From CAXXOK01 sp035399245 (GTDB taxonomy: Bacteria; Bacillota; Clostridia; Christensenellales; Aristaeellaceae): a DNA stretch of 14,787 bases. The position numbers and the translations under genes are program-made. Below are positions 1-6,612 of the stretch, piece after piece. The notes beneath the pieces were generated by a model. It ran no database searches. It was given only the letters and a program-made list of their open reading frames with translations, and was not told the origin of the DNA. The stretch covers positions 1 to 14,787 of the forward strand of contig DAOPIR010000061.1 in the NCBI GenBank assembly GCA_035399245.1, given 5' to 3'. How positions within the stretch are numbered: the first letter of the stretch is position 1; each line of letters opens with the position of its first letter.

Positions 1-185
1 CGGAAGTTTTGAAACCCGATCGGCCCGTAGGGCACAAAGCCGAGGATGCCGGTCATGTCGTGGAGAATCTGCACCTCGTCTTCCTTTAAGGCGGAGATGA
101 TCATGAACACCGTGGGGAAGATGAACAGCAGCGCCAGCAGCGTCATCAGGATGTACTGGACAACCTTTTCTCTTGTTCTATGCAT
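1..185 (-). CDS. Carbohydrate ABC transporter permease, MalG type (partial, 3' end beyond window)
   Basis: Only the first 61 or so residues are present; the gene runs off the left edge. It begins MHRTREKVVQYILMTLLALL, a short basic N-terminus followed by one hydrophobic segment (about residues 10-32) and then SALKEDE. This is the usual N-terminal layout of MalG/UgpE-type inner permeases of sugar ABC importers. The ATG lies 3 bases after the stop of the MalF-type permease gene, and its ribosome binding site (GGGGAGGA) overlaps that gene's end, so the two are almost certainly translated from one mRNA. The EAA loop that would contact the ATPase lies outside the window. The family call rests on the N-terminal pattern plus operon position; the substrate is unknown. 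Confidence 0.85.
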   Translation of the reverse strand, partial: MHRTREKVVQYILMTLLALLFIFPTVFMIISALKEDEVQILHDMTGILGFVPYGPIGFQNF

Positions 186-188
186 CGC

Positions 189-1076
189 TTAATCCTCCCC
201 CGTCACAAGCTTGCGCTGAAGCAGGGAAATGATCAGCACGATCAGGAAAAACACTACGGCGATCGCCGACGAATAGCCGACCTTTTGCTTGGCGAAGCCT
301 TCCTTGTAGATCATCACCACGGTGGTGATGGTGGAGGTTTCCGGCCCGCCCTGCGTAAGCACCCAGACCTGTGTGAACAGCTTGAACGCCAGCACGGTGG
401 TGGATAAAAAGCAGAAGATCAGCGTGTTTTTCAGCGAGGGAATGGTAATGGAGAAAAAGCGCTGAACGCCGTTGGCACCGTCGATGCTGGACGCCTCGTA
501 CAGCTCGCCCGGGATGCTCTGCAGTCCGGCCAGCAGGATAATCATCTGAAATCCGACGCCCTGCCAGACGGACAGGATCATAATGGCCGGCAGCGCCGTT
601 TTGGTATCATAAAGCCATTGAAACCCGTTGAAGGTTCCAAAAGTCAGGATATGCAGTATTTGGTTGATCATGCCGTTGTTGGGATTGAACAACAGCGCCC
701 AAACGATGGATACGACGACCATCGTGATCACGATCGGGCTGAAGCACAGCGTGCGGAATACCACAACGCCTTTGAGCTTCTGGTTAAACAGCATTGCCAT
801 CAACAGTGCCAGGCAAACCTGCACCGGCACCACGACAATCGCAAATACGAAGTTGTTGCGAAGTGCGGCAAAGAACGTGCTGCTGCGGAAAATGCGCAGG
901 TAGTTTTCAAACCCCATAAATTTCAGGGCTACGTTTGGATTGTGCAAAAGCCTTTGGTTCGTGAACGAATAGCCGATGGACATAAAAAACGGAACAAGCA
1001 GGAAGGTCGTAAGCAGAATAAGGGCGGGAAGAGACATCAGGATTCCGGTTGCGTTTCGGCTTAGGCGGCGTTTCAT
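189..1076 (-). CDS. Carbohydrate ABC transporter permease, MalF/UgpA type
   Basis: This is an integral-membrane subunit of a sugar ABC importer, 295 residues long and normal for the family. It has a basic N-terminus (MKRRLSRNATG), about six hydrophobic segments, and the ATPase-docking EAA loop near residues 217-238 (EASSIDGANGVQRFFSITIP). It would pair with the MalG-type permease 3 bases downstream and receive sugar from the binding protein encoded upstream. Two adjacent ATGs exist at 1079 and 1076. I chose 1076 because AAGGTG sits 7 bases before it, against only 4 bases for the other. A longer frame extends upstream to 1145, but that part is encoded by the GC-rich intergenic hairpin and is not permease-like. 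No ATPase gene is visible; such importers often share one encoded elsewhere. The substrate cannot be told from sequence. Confidence 0.93.
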   Translation of the reverse strand: MKRRLSRNATGILMSLPALILLTTFLLVPFFMSIGYSFTNQRLLHNPNVALKFMGFENYLRIFRSSTFFAALRNNFVFAIVVVPVQVCLALLMAMLFNQKLKGVVVFRTLCFSPIVITMVVVSIVWALLFNPNNGMINQILHILTFGTFNGFQWLYDTKTALPAIMILSVWQGVGFQMIILLAGLQSIPGELYEASSIDGANGVQRFFSITIPSLKNTLIFCFLSTTVLAFKLFTQVWVLTQGGPETSTITTVVMIYKEGFAKQKVGYSSAIAVVFFLIVLIISLLQRKLVTGED

Positions 1077-1114
1077 CATATCACACCTTCTTGTCAGGCC
1101 TTTTGTAGTATGAA

Positions 1115-1158
1115 CCCGTCCCCGCCGGACGACGGGGACGGGCAAGGAGGGGACGGGG
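1115..1158 (-). promoter_or_regulatory. Intercistronic GC-rich hairpin between binding-protein and permease genes
   Basis: CCCGTCCCC (1115-1123) and GGGGACGGG (1134-1142) form a perfect 9-bp stem with a 10-base loop. A second copy of GGGGACGGG at 1149-1157 is an alternative partner for the same arm. The structure lies 17 bases after the binding-protein stop and before the permease ribosome binding site. No T-run follows it on the transcribed strand, so it is more likely an mRNA-stabilising or attenuating element than a full terminator. Hairpins at this position are known in sugar operons, for example malE-malF, where they help make more binding protein than permease. The role here is inferred. 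Confidence 0.6.
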
Positions 1159-1159
1159 T

Positions 1160-2419
1160 CTATTGATATCCGTCGTTGTCGGCGATGTCTTCATCGATGA
1201 TGGCTGCGCCTGCATCCATCTGCTCCTGCACATCGGAACCCATCACGATGTTCTGGAACGCATCGGCGAAGGCCGAGGTGATTACGGGATAGGCCGCGGT
1301 GGTCGGACGCTCTACCGCATAGCCGCCTTCCAGCTGCTCACGGAAGATGTACAGGTACCCGCCGGGCTGATAGTCTTCAAACGTATCAAGCACGGACTTG
1401 CGTGCGGGCACAGCGCCCACGGCAACGCCTGTCTTGGCTACATTTTCGGGAGAGAGGAAGTAGCTCAGCACTTCCCACGCCTCTTCGGGGTGCTCGGTGG
1501 CGGCGGAGATGCCCCAGGCCCAGGAGCCCATGCCGGTGACGACGCCGTTGCCGAAGTTGACCATCGGGATCAGCACCACGTTGTCGCCCATGGCTTCCTT
1601 ATAGATGTTGGCCTGCCAGTGGCCTACCAGCGCCAGCGCGGACACACCGTCTTCCAGATCGGTATCGGAAACCTGCGCTACGTTGAAGTAACCGAGGTTG
1701 GCGATATCCTGGAACCACTGCATGGCTTTTACGCTGGCTTCGCCGTTGAAGGTGCCTTCCGCCACGAGGGTTTCGCGGTCGATCAGATCGCCGCCGAAGG
1801 ACTGCACGATGGGGCTGAAGCCGTACGTATACTATTCGCCCTGGCCATAGTTCATTTTCAGGTCCAGCGGGTATTCCACGCCAGCCGCTTTCAGATCGGC
1901 GAGGATCTGGTTGAACTCATCCAGCGTCCAGGCGTCCGCCACAGAGGTGGGGATGCGTGCGCCGACGCTTTCCAGCAGCGTTTTGTTGCCGAAAATCGCA
2001 AGGCCGGAGTCAAACGAACCGATGCAGTAGAGATGATCCTTGTAGGTTCCCTGCGCGATGATGGAGGGAAGCAGGTCATCCAGCAGCTCATCGGTCGCAT
2101 AGTCGTCCAGCTGGAGCAGATAGCCCGACCACGCATAGTTGGACATGTTGGGGCCGTCCATCATGAACACGTCCGGTAGTCCGCCCGACAGTGCGGCGGC
2201 GCCGATCTGCGTGTTATACTCCCCTTCGGGGATTACTTCGTACGCAATCTCGATGGTATCGCTGGCGGCGTTGAACGCGTCAATCTGTTCTACGATGTTG
2301 GTCTGCTCTGCGGGTTTGCCGGAATGACGCCATACGGTGACGACGGTTTTTTCGGCCAACGCAGACGTAACGCTGAGCACGAGAGTCAGTGCGAGGAGAA
2401 TAGAGATCAGTTTTTTCAT
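1160..2419 (-). pseudogene. Sugar ABC transporter solute-binding protein, interrupted by an in-frame TAG
   Basis: The gene encodes a family-1 (UgpB/MalE-like, COG1653) extracellular sugar-binding protein of 419 residues if the internal stop is ignored. The start at 2419 has GGAGGTG close upstream. It has a signal peptide of about 22 residues (MKKLISILLALTLVLS, cleavage after ALA) with no lipobox cysteine. A TAG at 1832-1834 (codon 196) interrupts the frame; both halves lie in the same reading frame and no indel is needed to join them. The local context, GE-stop-YTYGFSPIVQSFGGDL, matches a conserved stretch where tryptophan is normal, so TGG to TAG is the simplest explanation. The rest is not degraded, which points to a recent nonsense change or a base error. 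The 195-residue N-terminal product would lack most of the second lobe. The C-terminal half has only a GTG at 1807 and no obvious ribosome binding site. The natural stop is also TAG. Confidence 0.85.
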
Positions 2420-2438
2420 GGTACACCTCCAAATTATT

Positions 2439-2455
2439 AAGTTAAACGTTTGCAT
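2439..2455. promoter_or_regulatory. LacI-type operator at the binding-protein operon start site
   Basis: AAGTTAAACGTTTGCAT contains the palindrome AAACGTTT (2444-2451) with the central CG typical of LacI-family operators. It differs at only 2 of 17 positions from the site in front of the repressor gene. It begins about 8 bases downstream of the -10, so a bound repressor would cover the predicted transcription start. Binding by the adjacent LacI-family protein is inferred from the match and the position. Confidence 0.75.
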
Positions 2456-2462
2456 ACCATAG

Positions 2463-2490
2463 ATTGTAACGATATATCTGAAAATGTCAA
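2463..2490 (-). promoter_or_regulatory. Sigma-A-type promoter of the sugar transporter operon
   Basis: Read on the minus strand, a perfect TTGACA (2485-2490) is followed after 16 bases by TACAAT (2463-2468). Transcription would start near 2456, giving a leader of about 36 bases before the binding-protein ATG. The surrounding 2420-2593 stretch is AT-rich compared with the genes around it. The start site falls on the operator at 2439-2455, so this promoter is probably controlled by repression. Confidence 0.8.
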
Positions 2491-2571
2491 TAGAAAATAA
2501 GGGATAAAACAGACAAAATTAAAACGTATACATTTGTGCAAAGTGAACAAACTATATTTGGCAAATGTCCG

Positions 2572-2584
2572 GTAAACGCTTGAT
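2572..2584. promoter_or_regulatory. Possible weaker upstream operator
   Basis: GTAAACGCTTGAT carries AAACGCTT (2574-2581), one mismatch from the core of the two stronger operators. Its centre is 130 bp from the centre of the promoter-proximal site. It could be an auxiliary operator for looping, or a weak catabolite-control (cre-like) site; it fits the cre consensus only partly. Both are inference. Confidence 0.35.
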
Positions 2585-2593
2585 ACTTATGGG

Positions 2594-3553
2594 TTAGGTG
2601 GTCAATCCCACCTGCAGCTCAACGGGCAGCACTTCATGGCGGATTTCTTTATTTCCCTGTTCAATTTGCTCCAACAGCATCAAAAATGCCTGCTCGCCGA
2701 TGCGCTCAATCGGCTGTTTGATGGTGGTGATGCCCAAATCCAGCGCGATTTTAATACCGTCGAACCCGACAATTTTCAGCTGGCGGGGGATGCTGATCTT
2801 GTGCTTGTTGGCGACCATCATCAGCGCGATGGCCTCCTCGTCGCTGGAGCAGAACACGCCGTCGATCTGCGGGCATTCCGTCAGCATGGTTTCGGCAATC
2901 ACGGCGGCATTGCAGCCCGCCTTTTCCGCTTTAACCAGATAGGGGATGCCGTGCTTTTCGGCAGCGGCGATAAACGCATCCGTGCGGCGCAGAGCCGGCT
3001 TGATGCTGCGGCTGCCCGCAATGTGGCCCAGGTACCGGCATCCGCGCTCAATCAGCAGTTCGGTTGCCAGTATGCCGCCGCCGTAGTTATCGGACACGAC
3101 GGACGAAAACTGGCCGGAAAACGAGCGCTCGATCAACACAAGCGGAGACGCGACGGATTGGTAGGTTTCGGTATTTTCATTCTGGCTGGCCATGATGATG
3201 CCGGCCACCTGATTTTGGTTGAGCATTTGGATATAGCTGTTTTCAATTTCGGGATCGATTTCGGAGTTACAGATCAGCACCTTATAGCCGTGCCGGAACG
3301 CCACATGTTCGATGGCGTACGTCAGCTGTGCAAAAAACGGGGTGGCAACCGACGGGATCAGCAGCCCGATCAGCCGGTTTAAGCCGGTGTTCAGGGAACG
3401 CGCCACTTCGTTGGGAACATAGTGCAGGGCCCGCGCACATTCGCGGATGCGGCGGCGGGTGCTTTCGCTGAAGTTTCCTTTCCCGTTCAAAATGCGCGAA
3501 ACCGTTGCGATGGAATACCCGGTTTGATCGGCAATATCCTTAATGCTGGCCAT
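2594..3553 (-). CDS. LacI-family transcriptional repressor
   Basis: This is a 319-residue DNA-binding regulator. The N-terminal helix-turn-helix (MASIKDIADQTGYSIATVSR, then ILNGKGNFSESTRRRI) and the hinge helix around residues 47-59 (YVPNEVARSL) are classic for LacI/GalR proteins. The hinge leucine normally inserts at the central CG of the operator, which fits the AAACGTTT sites found here. Residues from about 62 onward form a periplasmic-binding-protein-like effector domain (GLLIPSVATPFFAQ onward). The start at 3553 is chosen because the helix-turn-helix begins there and GGAGGAAA precedes it; an in-frame ATG farther upstream would add a non-family tail. The gene lies directly upstream of the transporter operon on the same strand, so it most likely represses that operon and itself. 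The inducer, presumably a sugar, is unknown. Confidence 0.95.
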   Translation of the reverse strand: MASIKDIADQTGYSIATVSRILNGKGNFSESTRRRIRECARALHYVPNEVARSLNTGLNRLIGLLIPSVATPFFAQLTYAIEHVAFRHGYKVLICNSEIDPEIENSYIQMLNQNQVAGIIMASQNENTETYQSVASPLVLIERSFSGQFSSVVSDNYGGGILATELLIERGCRYLGHIAGSRSIKPALRRTDAFIAAAEKHGIPYLVKAEKAGCNAAVIAETMLTECPQIDGVFCSSDEEAIALMMVANKHKISIPRQLKIVGFDGIKIALDLGITTIKQPIERIGEQAFLMLLEQIEQGNKEIRHEVLPVELQVGLTT

Positions 3554-3618
3554 ATGATGTTTCCTCCGTGCGGACTGATAGAATCGAAACCTGCCAGGTT
3601 GGCGAGGCACTATTGGAT

Positions 3619-3647
3619 ATTATACCATAAATCGGCAAGTAAAACGT
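3619..3647 (-). promoter_or_regulatory. Promoter of the LacI-family repressor gene
   Basis: On the minus strand a perfect TATAAT (3619-3624) lies about 65 bases before the repressor ATG. With 17-bp spacing the -35 falls on ACGTTT (3642-3647), a poor match to TTGACA that forms part of the operator palindrome. Repressor binding would directly block this -35. Confidence 0.65.
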
Positions 3648-3653
3648 TTGCCT
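3637..3653. promoter_or_regulatory. LacI-type operator over the repressor's own -35
   Basis: AAGTAAAACGTTTGCCT contains AAACGTTT (3642-3649) and is 15/17 identical to the operator at 2439-2455. It sits exactly where the -35 of the repressor promoter should be, which supports negative autoregulation. A half-site AAACGT follows at 3660-3665, its centre about 18 bp away. Confidence 0.72.
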
Positions 3654-3690
3654 GCTGATAAACGTACATTATCATGCGGATGTGCGCGGC

Positions 3691-3719
3691 TTGAAACCTT
3701 GAAAATTCAATGATATACT
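3691..3719 (+). promoter_or_regulatory. Promoter of the RluA-family gene
   Basis: TTGAAA (3691-3696), 17 bases, then TATACT (3714-3719), with TGA just before the -10 giving an extended -10 (TGn). It lies 25 bases before the ATG at 3745. It is divergent from the repressor promoter and about 40 bp from the operator, so it is probably independent of that regulator. Confidence 0.7.
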
Positions 3720-3744
3720 CCGCCTGTACGGGAGGGAAAACAAC

Positions 3745-4629
3745 ATGCGGGAGCTTGCCATTACCATTGCGGCGCAGGACGAAGGCAAGGCGGTGCGGCA
3801 GATTGCGCTGCAGCGGCTTTCGATGTCCTGCGCGCAGTTTAAGCGCGCCAAGTTTCAGGGCGCGCTGCTGCTGGACGGCGAGCGCGTGCATGCGGACAGG
3901 GCCGTGCATGCGGGCCAGTGCCTGTTGATCCGCGTGCCCGAAAGCGTGCAGACTGCCGTGGAGCCCTGCGCGATCGCGCTGCAGATTGCCTACGAGGATG
4001 ACGATATCCTTGTGGTCGACAAACCCGCGCCGCTGCCGTCGGTACACTCTAAAAAGCAGGACGGGATTACGCTGGAAAACGCGGTGTACAGCTATCTGGG
4101 CTGCCCCGAAGATTTTCTATACCGTCCCGTTAACCGGCTGGATAAGGGCACCAGCGGCCTGATGGTGGTTGCCAGGCACGCGCACGCGCAGCAGTACCTG
4201 CAAAAGCGGCTGCACAGCGATGCGTTCATCCGTGAATACCTGGCGGTGTGCGACGGTGTTCCGCCGCAGACAGCGGGCGTGATCGACGCGCCGATCCAAA
4301 AGGCGGACGGCGCTACCATCCGCCGTGTGGTATCCGCGCAGGGCAGGCCCGCGCGCACGGATTACCGCGTGGAGTGTGTCAGGGGCGGGCGCAGCCTTGT
4401 CCGCTTGCGCCTGCATACGGGGCGCACGCATCAGATTCGCGTGCATCTCGCGTCCATCAGCTGCCCTGTGGCTGGTGATTTTCTTTACGGAACGGAGCAC
4501 CCCCTGCTGCCCCGCCGCTTTGCGCTGCACAGCGCGCTATTGGAGATGACGACTGTCAATCAAAAACACATCCGGCTGGAAAGTGCTCCGCCGGATGTGT
4601 TCATGCAATTATTATCGGATCAGCCGTAG
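3745..4629 (+). CDS. RluA-family RNA pseudouridine synthase
   Basis: The protein converts specific uridines in rRNA or tRNA to pseudouridine in the cytoplasm. At 294 residues it is normal for the family. An S4-like RNA-binding segment occupies about residues 14-65. The catalytic motif is RPVNRLDKGTSGLM, with D133 the expected catalytic aspartate, and HTGRTHQIRVHLA (224-236) is the conserved C-terminal motif. Asn replaces the His that often precedes RLD, a variant common in Firmicutes paralogues. The start has GGGAGG 9 bases upstream. It is a single-gene unit convergent with the murG-glmM operon and overlaps the end of the 4620-5261 gene by 10 bases. Its 3' coding end also contains that operon's terminator. 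The exact target uridine cannot be assigned. A second paralogue lies at the right edge of the window. Confidence 0.93.
   Translation: MRELAITIAAQDEGKAVRQIALQRLSMSCAQFKRAKFQGALLLDGERVHADRAVHAGQCLLIRVPESVQTAVEPCAIALQIAYEDDDILVVDKPAPLPSVHSKKQDGITLENAVYSYLGCPEDFLYRPVNRLDKGTSGLMVVARHAHAQQYLQKRLHSDAFIREYLAVCDGVPPQTAGVIDAPIQKADGATIRRVVSAQGRPARTDYRVECVRGGRSLVRLRLHTGRTHQIRVHLASISCPVAGDFLYGTEHPLLPRRFALHSALLEMTTVNQKHIRLESAPPDVFMQLLSDQP
4561..4601 (-). terminator. Rho-independent terminator of the murG-glmM operon, inside the opposing coding region
   Basis: AACACATCCGGC (4565-4576) and GCCGGATGTGTT (4590-4601) make a perfect 12-bp stem. A one-base bulge is followed by 3 more pairs (4578-4580 with 4587-4589) and a 6-base loop. 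On the minus strand the stem is followed at once by TTTTTG (4561-4566), the expected U-tract. It lies 19 bases after the minus-strand stop at 4620. The same bases encode residues 273-286 of the plus-strand pseudouridine synthase. On the plus strand no U-run follows, so it should act mainly on the minus strand. Confidence 0.82.
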
Positions 4630-5261
4630 TTGGCAGCTTCGTCCTCTTCTATTTCATCGGGGGCCGTTTGCTCGTCGGCGGGGGTCTGCCCGTCTGTGAC
4701 TTCTTCGGTATTTGTCTGCAGGCCGGTGTTGGTGAAGATAAACACCGCGCCTTCGCCGATGACGCTGATGCACGAAATGGAGTACGACCCGAGCAGACGC
4801 TCGTACGCGCCGTTGTTTGCGGCCAGCTTGGTTTTGATTTCATCGGCCAGCAGATAGCGGCTGTAGGTTTCGGACGATGTGTGCATAGCCATGATAAAGG
4901 CGATGCAGTGGTAGTTGGCCGCCACAAAGTCCAGATACAGGCTGTTGCCCTCGGCCGCGCCCTGCGGATACAGCAGGCGGATTTCACAGCTTTCGATAAT
5001 GCCGGAGGCATCGGCGGCGACCGTAACCTGCAGGATATCGTCGTAGTAGTAGTACTGCGTGCGGCCGTTGTCCTCCAGGTCAAGCTCGGTCAGCTCTTTG
5101 GCGAGCATGTGCCGCTCTGCCGTGTCGTTGATATAGGTGATGTCCTCCTGATAATAGGTTTCAAAGGTGGTTATGCTCTGGCCGGTGAGTGCCAGCGCAC
5201 CCGCCGGCAGTACCAGCAGCGCCAGCAATGCCGCCAGCAGGCGCCGGAATCCGGATTTCAT
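4620..5261 (-). CDS. Secreted protein of unknown function, third gene of the murG-glmM operon
   Basis: I do not recognise the family. The 213-residue product starts with a Sec signal peptide (basic MKSGFRR, hydrophobic LLAALLALLVLPAGALA, likely cleavage near residue 24). No lipobox cysteine is seen, so it is predicted to be exported and released or held non-covalently. The mature part is a mixed globular domain with three cysteines and many aromatic residues, including a YYYYDD run near residue 70. The last 35 or so residues form an acidic, low-complexity tail rich in E, D, T and P that is probably disordered. Its ATG follows the glmM TAA with no gap (TAAATG), and its ribosome binding site AAGGAG lies within the end of glmM, so translation is coupled. 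Being cotranscribed with two peptidoglycan precursor genes suggests an envelope role, which is inference only. Confidence 0.85.
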   Translation of the reverse strand: MKSGFRRLLAALLALLVLPAGALALTGQSITTFETYYQEDITYINDTAERHMLAKELTELDLEDNGRTQYYYYDDILQVTVAADASGIIESCEIRLLYPQGAAEGNSLYLDFVAANYHCIAFIMAMHTSSETYSRYLLADEIKTKLAANNGAYERLLGSYSISCISVIGEGAVFIFTNTGLQTNTEEVTDGQTPADEQTAPDEIEEDEAANYG

Positions 5262-6611
5262 TTACATAAGCTCCTTTTCAATGAGCTTGGCCATGCTGTA
5301 CACGTCGCGGTCGATCTCGCGCTGGTTGGGCCCCTCGATCATCACGCGGACCAGCGGCTCGGTGCCGCTGGCGCGGATCAGCAGGCGGCCCCTGCCCTCG
5401 TACTTCTTTTCCAGCTCGTCCATCCGCTGTTTTACGCGCGGATTCTGGTCAAACGTATATTTATTGACGTCGTTCACGTGCGCGCCGTACAGGCTTTGGG
5501 GCATGATCTGCATCACGCCGGCCAGCTTGCTGAGCGTGGACTTGGCATGCACCATGGCGCTTAGCACCTGCAGCGCGGTCAGCTCGCCGTCGCCCGTGGT
5601 ATTGAACGAGCGCAGGATAACGTGGCCGGACTGCTCGCCGCCCAGCAGGTGGTTTTCCTCGCGCATTTTTTCCAGCACATAGCGGTCGCCGACCTTGGTT
5701 TTAATCAGTTCGATGCCCTGTTTTTTCATGGCGATATCAAGGCCCATGTTGCTCATCACGGTCGCCACCAGCGTGTTGGAGGGCAGCTTGCCCTGCTTCT
5801 TCAGGTGCACGGCCAGCAGCGCCATTACCTGGTCTCCGTTGACCAGGTTGCCGCGTTCGTCGGCGGCGATCACGCGGTCGGCGTCGCCGTCAAAGGCAAA
5901 GCCCACGTCCGCGCCAAGTTCCTTAACCAGCTCGCTCATCCGCTCGGGATGGGTGGAGCCGCAGTTGTCGTTGATGTTGGTGCCGTCGGGCTCATGGTAA
6001 AACACACTTACACGGGCGCCCAGCTCCTTGAACACGGCGGGCGCGATATCGTAGGACGCGCCGTTGGCGCAGTCCAGCACAACATGCAGGCTGTCCAGCC
6101 GCACGTCCATTGTCTCCAGCAGAAAATCGATATACCGCCGCGCGGCGTTATACTGGCGCACGGGGCGGCCCACCATTGCGCCCATAGGCAGCGCGTAGCC
6201 TTCGGGAAAACCGTCGGTTACAATGGCCTCAATCTGGTCCTCGATTGCGTCGGGCAGCTTGTGGCCTTCCTTGTCAAAATACTTAATGCCGTTATATTCC
6301 ACGGTGTTGTGGCTGGCGGAGATCACACAGCCTGCGTCTGCCTCGTAATAGCGCGTCAGGTAGGCGATGGCGGGTGTCGGCATAATGCCTACCAGCACCG
6401 CGCGCGCACCTACCGAGCAAATGCCGGCAACCATTGCGCTTTCCAGCATTTCGCCGCTCAGGCGCGTATCGCGGCCCACCAAAATGGTCGGGCGGTGTAC
6501 GTCGCTTGCGAGCACCATCGCGCTGGCCTGCCCCAGTTTATAGGCTGTATCACAGGTCAATTCCGTGTTGGCGATGCCGCGCACACCGTCGGTTCCGAAC
6601 ATTCTAGCCAT
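5262..6611 (-). CDS. glmM: Phosphoglucosamine mutase
   Basis: GlmM interconverts glucosamine-6-phosphate and glucosamine-1-phosphate, the step before GlmU makes UDP-GlcNAc for the wall. The 449-residue length is normal. Diagnostic features in order are MFGTDGVRG at the N-terminus, the phosphoserine loop ISASHN (S100, the residue phosphorylated in the family), the metal-binding DGDADR (D241, D243, D245), the sugar-binding GGEQSGH and the C-terminal phosphate-binding RASGTEPLVRV. The residue after SASHN is Thr103 where proline is usual. The start at 6611 is supported by the MARMFGTDG beginning and by AAGGAGA 7-8 bases upstream; an ATG 10 codons earlier would lie inside murG. There is one base between the murG stop and this ATG, so the two are coupled. 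The product feeds the same pathway as MurG. Confidence 0.97.
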   Translation of the reverse strand: MARMFGTDGVRGIANTELTCDTAYKLGQASAMVLASDVHRPTILVGRDTRLSGEMLESAMVAGICSVGARAVLVGIMPTPAIAYLTRYYEADAGCVISASHNTVEYNGIKYFDKEGHKLPDAIEDQIEAIVTDGFPEGYALPMGAMVGRPVRQYNAARRYIDFLLETMDVRLDSLHVVLDCANGASYDIAPAVFKELGARVSVFYHEPDGTNINDNCGSTHPERMSELVKELGADVGFAFDGDADRVIAADERGNLVNGDQVMALLAVHLKKQGKLPSNTLVATVMSNMGLDIAMKKQGIELIKTKVGDRYVLEKMREENHLLGGEQSGHVILRSFNTTGDGELTALQVLSAMVHAKSTLSKLAGVMQIMPQSLYGAHVNDVNKYTFDQNPRVKQRMDELEKKYEGRGRLLIRASGTEPLVRVMIEGPNQREIDRDVYSMAKLIEKELM

Positions 6612-6612
6612 A

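Noticed and set aside
1832..1834. TAG as a recoded sense codon (pyrrolysine or alternative code) in the binding protein
   Set aside because: TAG is the normal stop of the same gene (1160-1162) and of the genes ending at 4629, 9609 and 13580. Pyrrolysine is limited to particular methyltransferases, so a nonsense change is simpler.
1163..2179. Long plus-strand open frame of 338 codons opposite the binding-protein gene
   Set aside because: It is an antisense shadow: composition is His/Gly/Arg-rich and unlike a folded protein, and it lies opposite a clear sugar-binding protein gene with a promoter and ribosome binding site.
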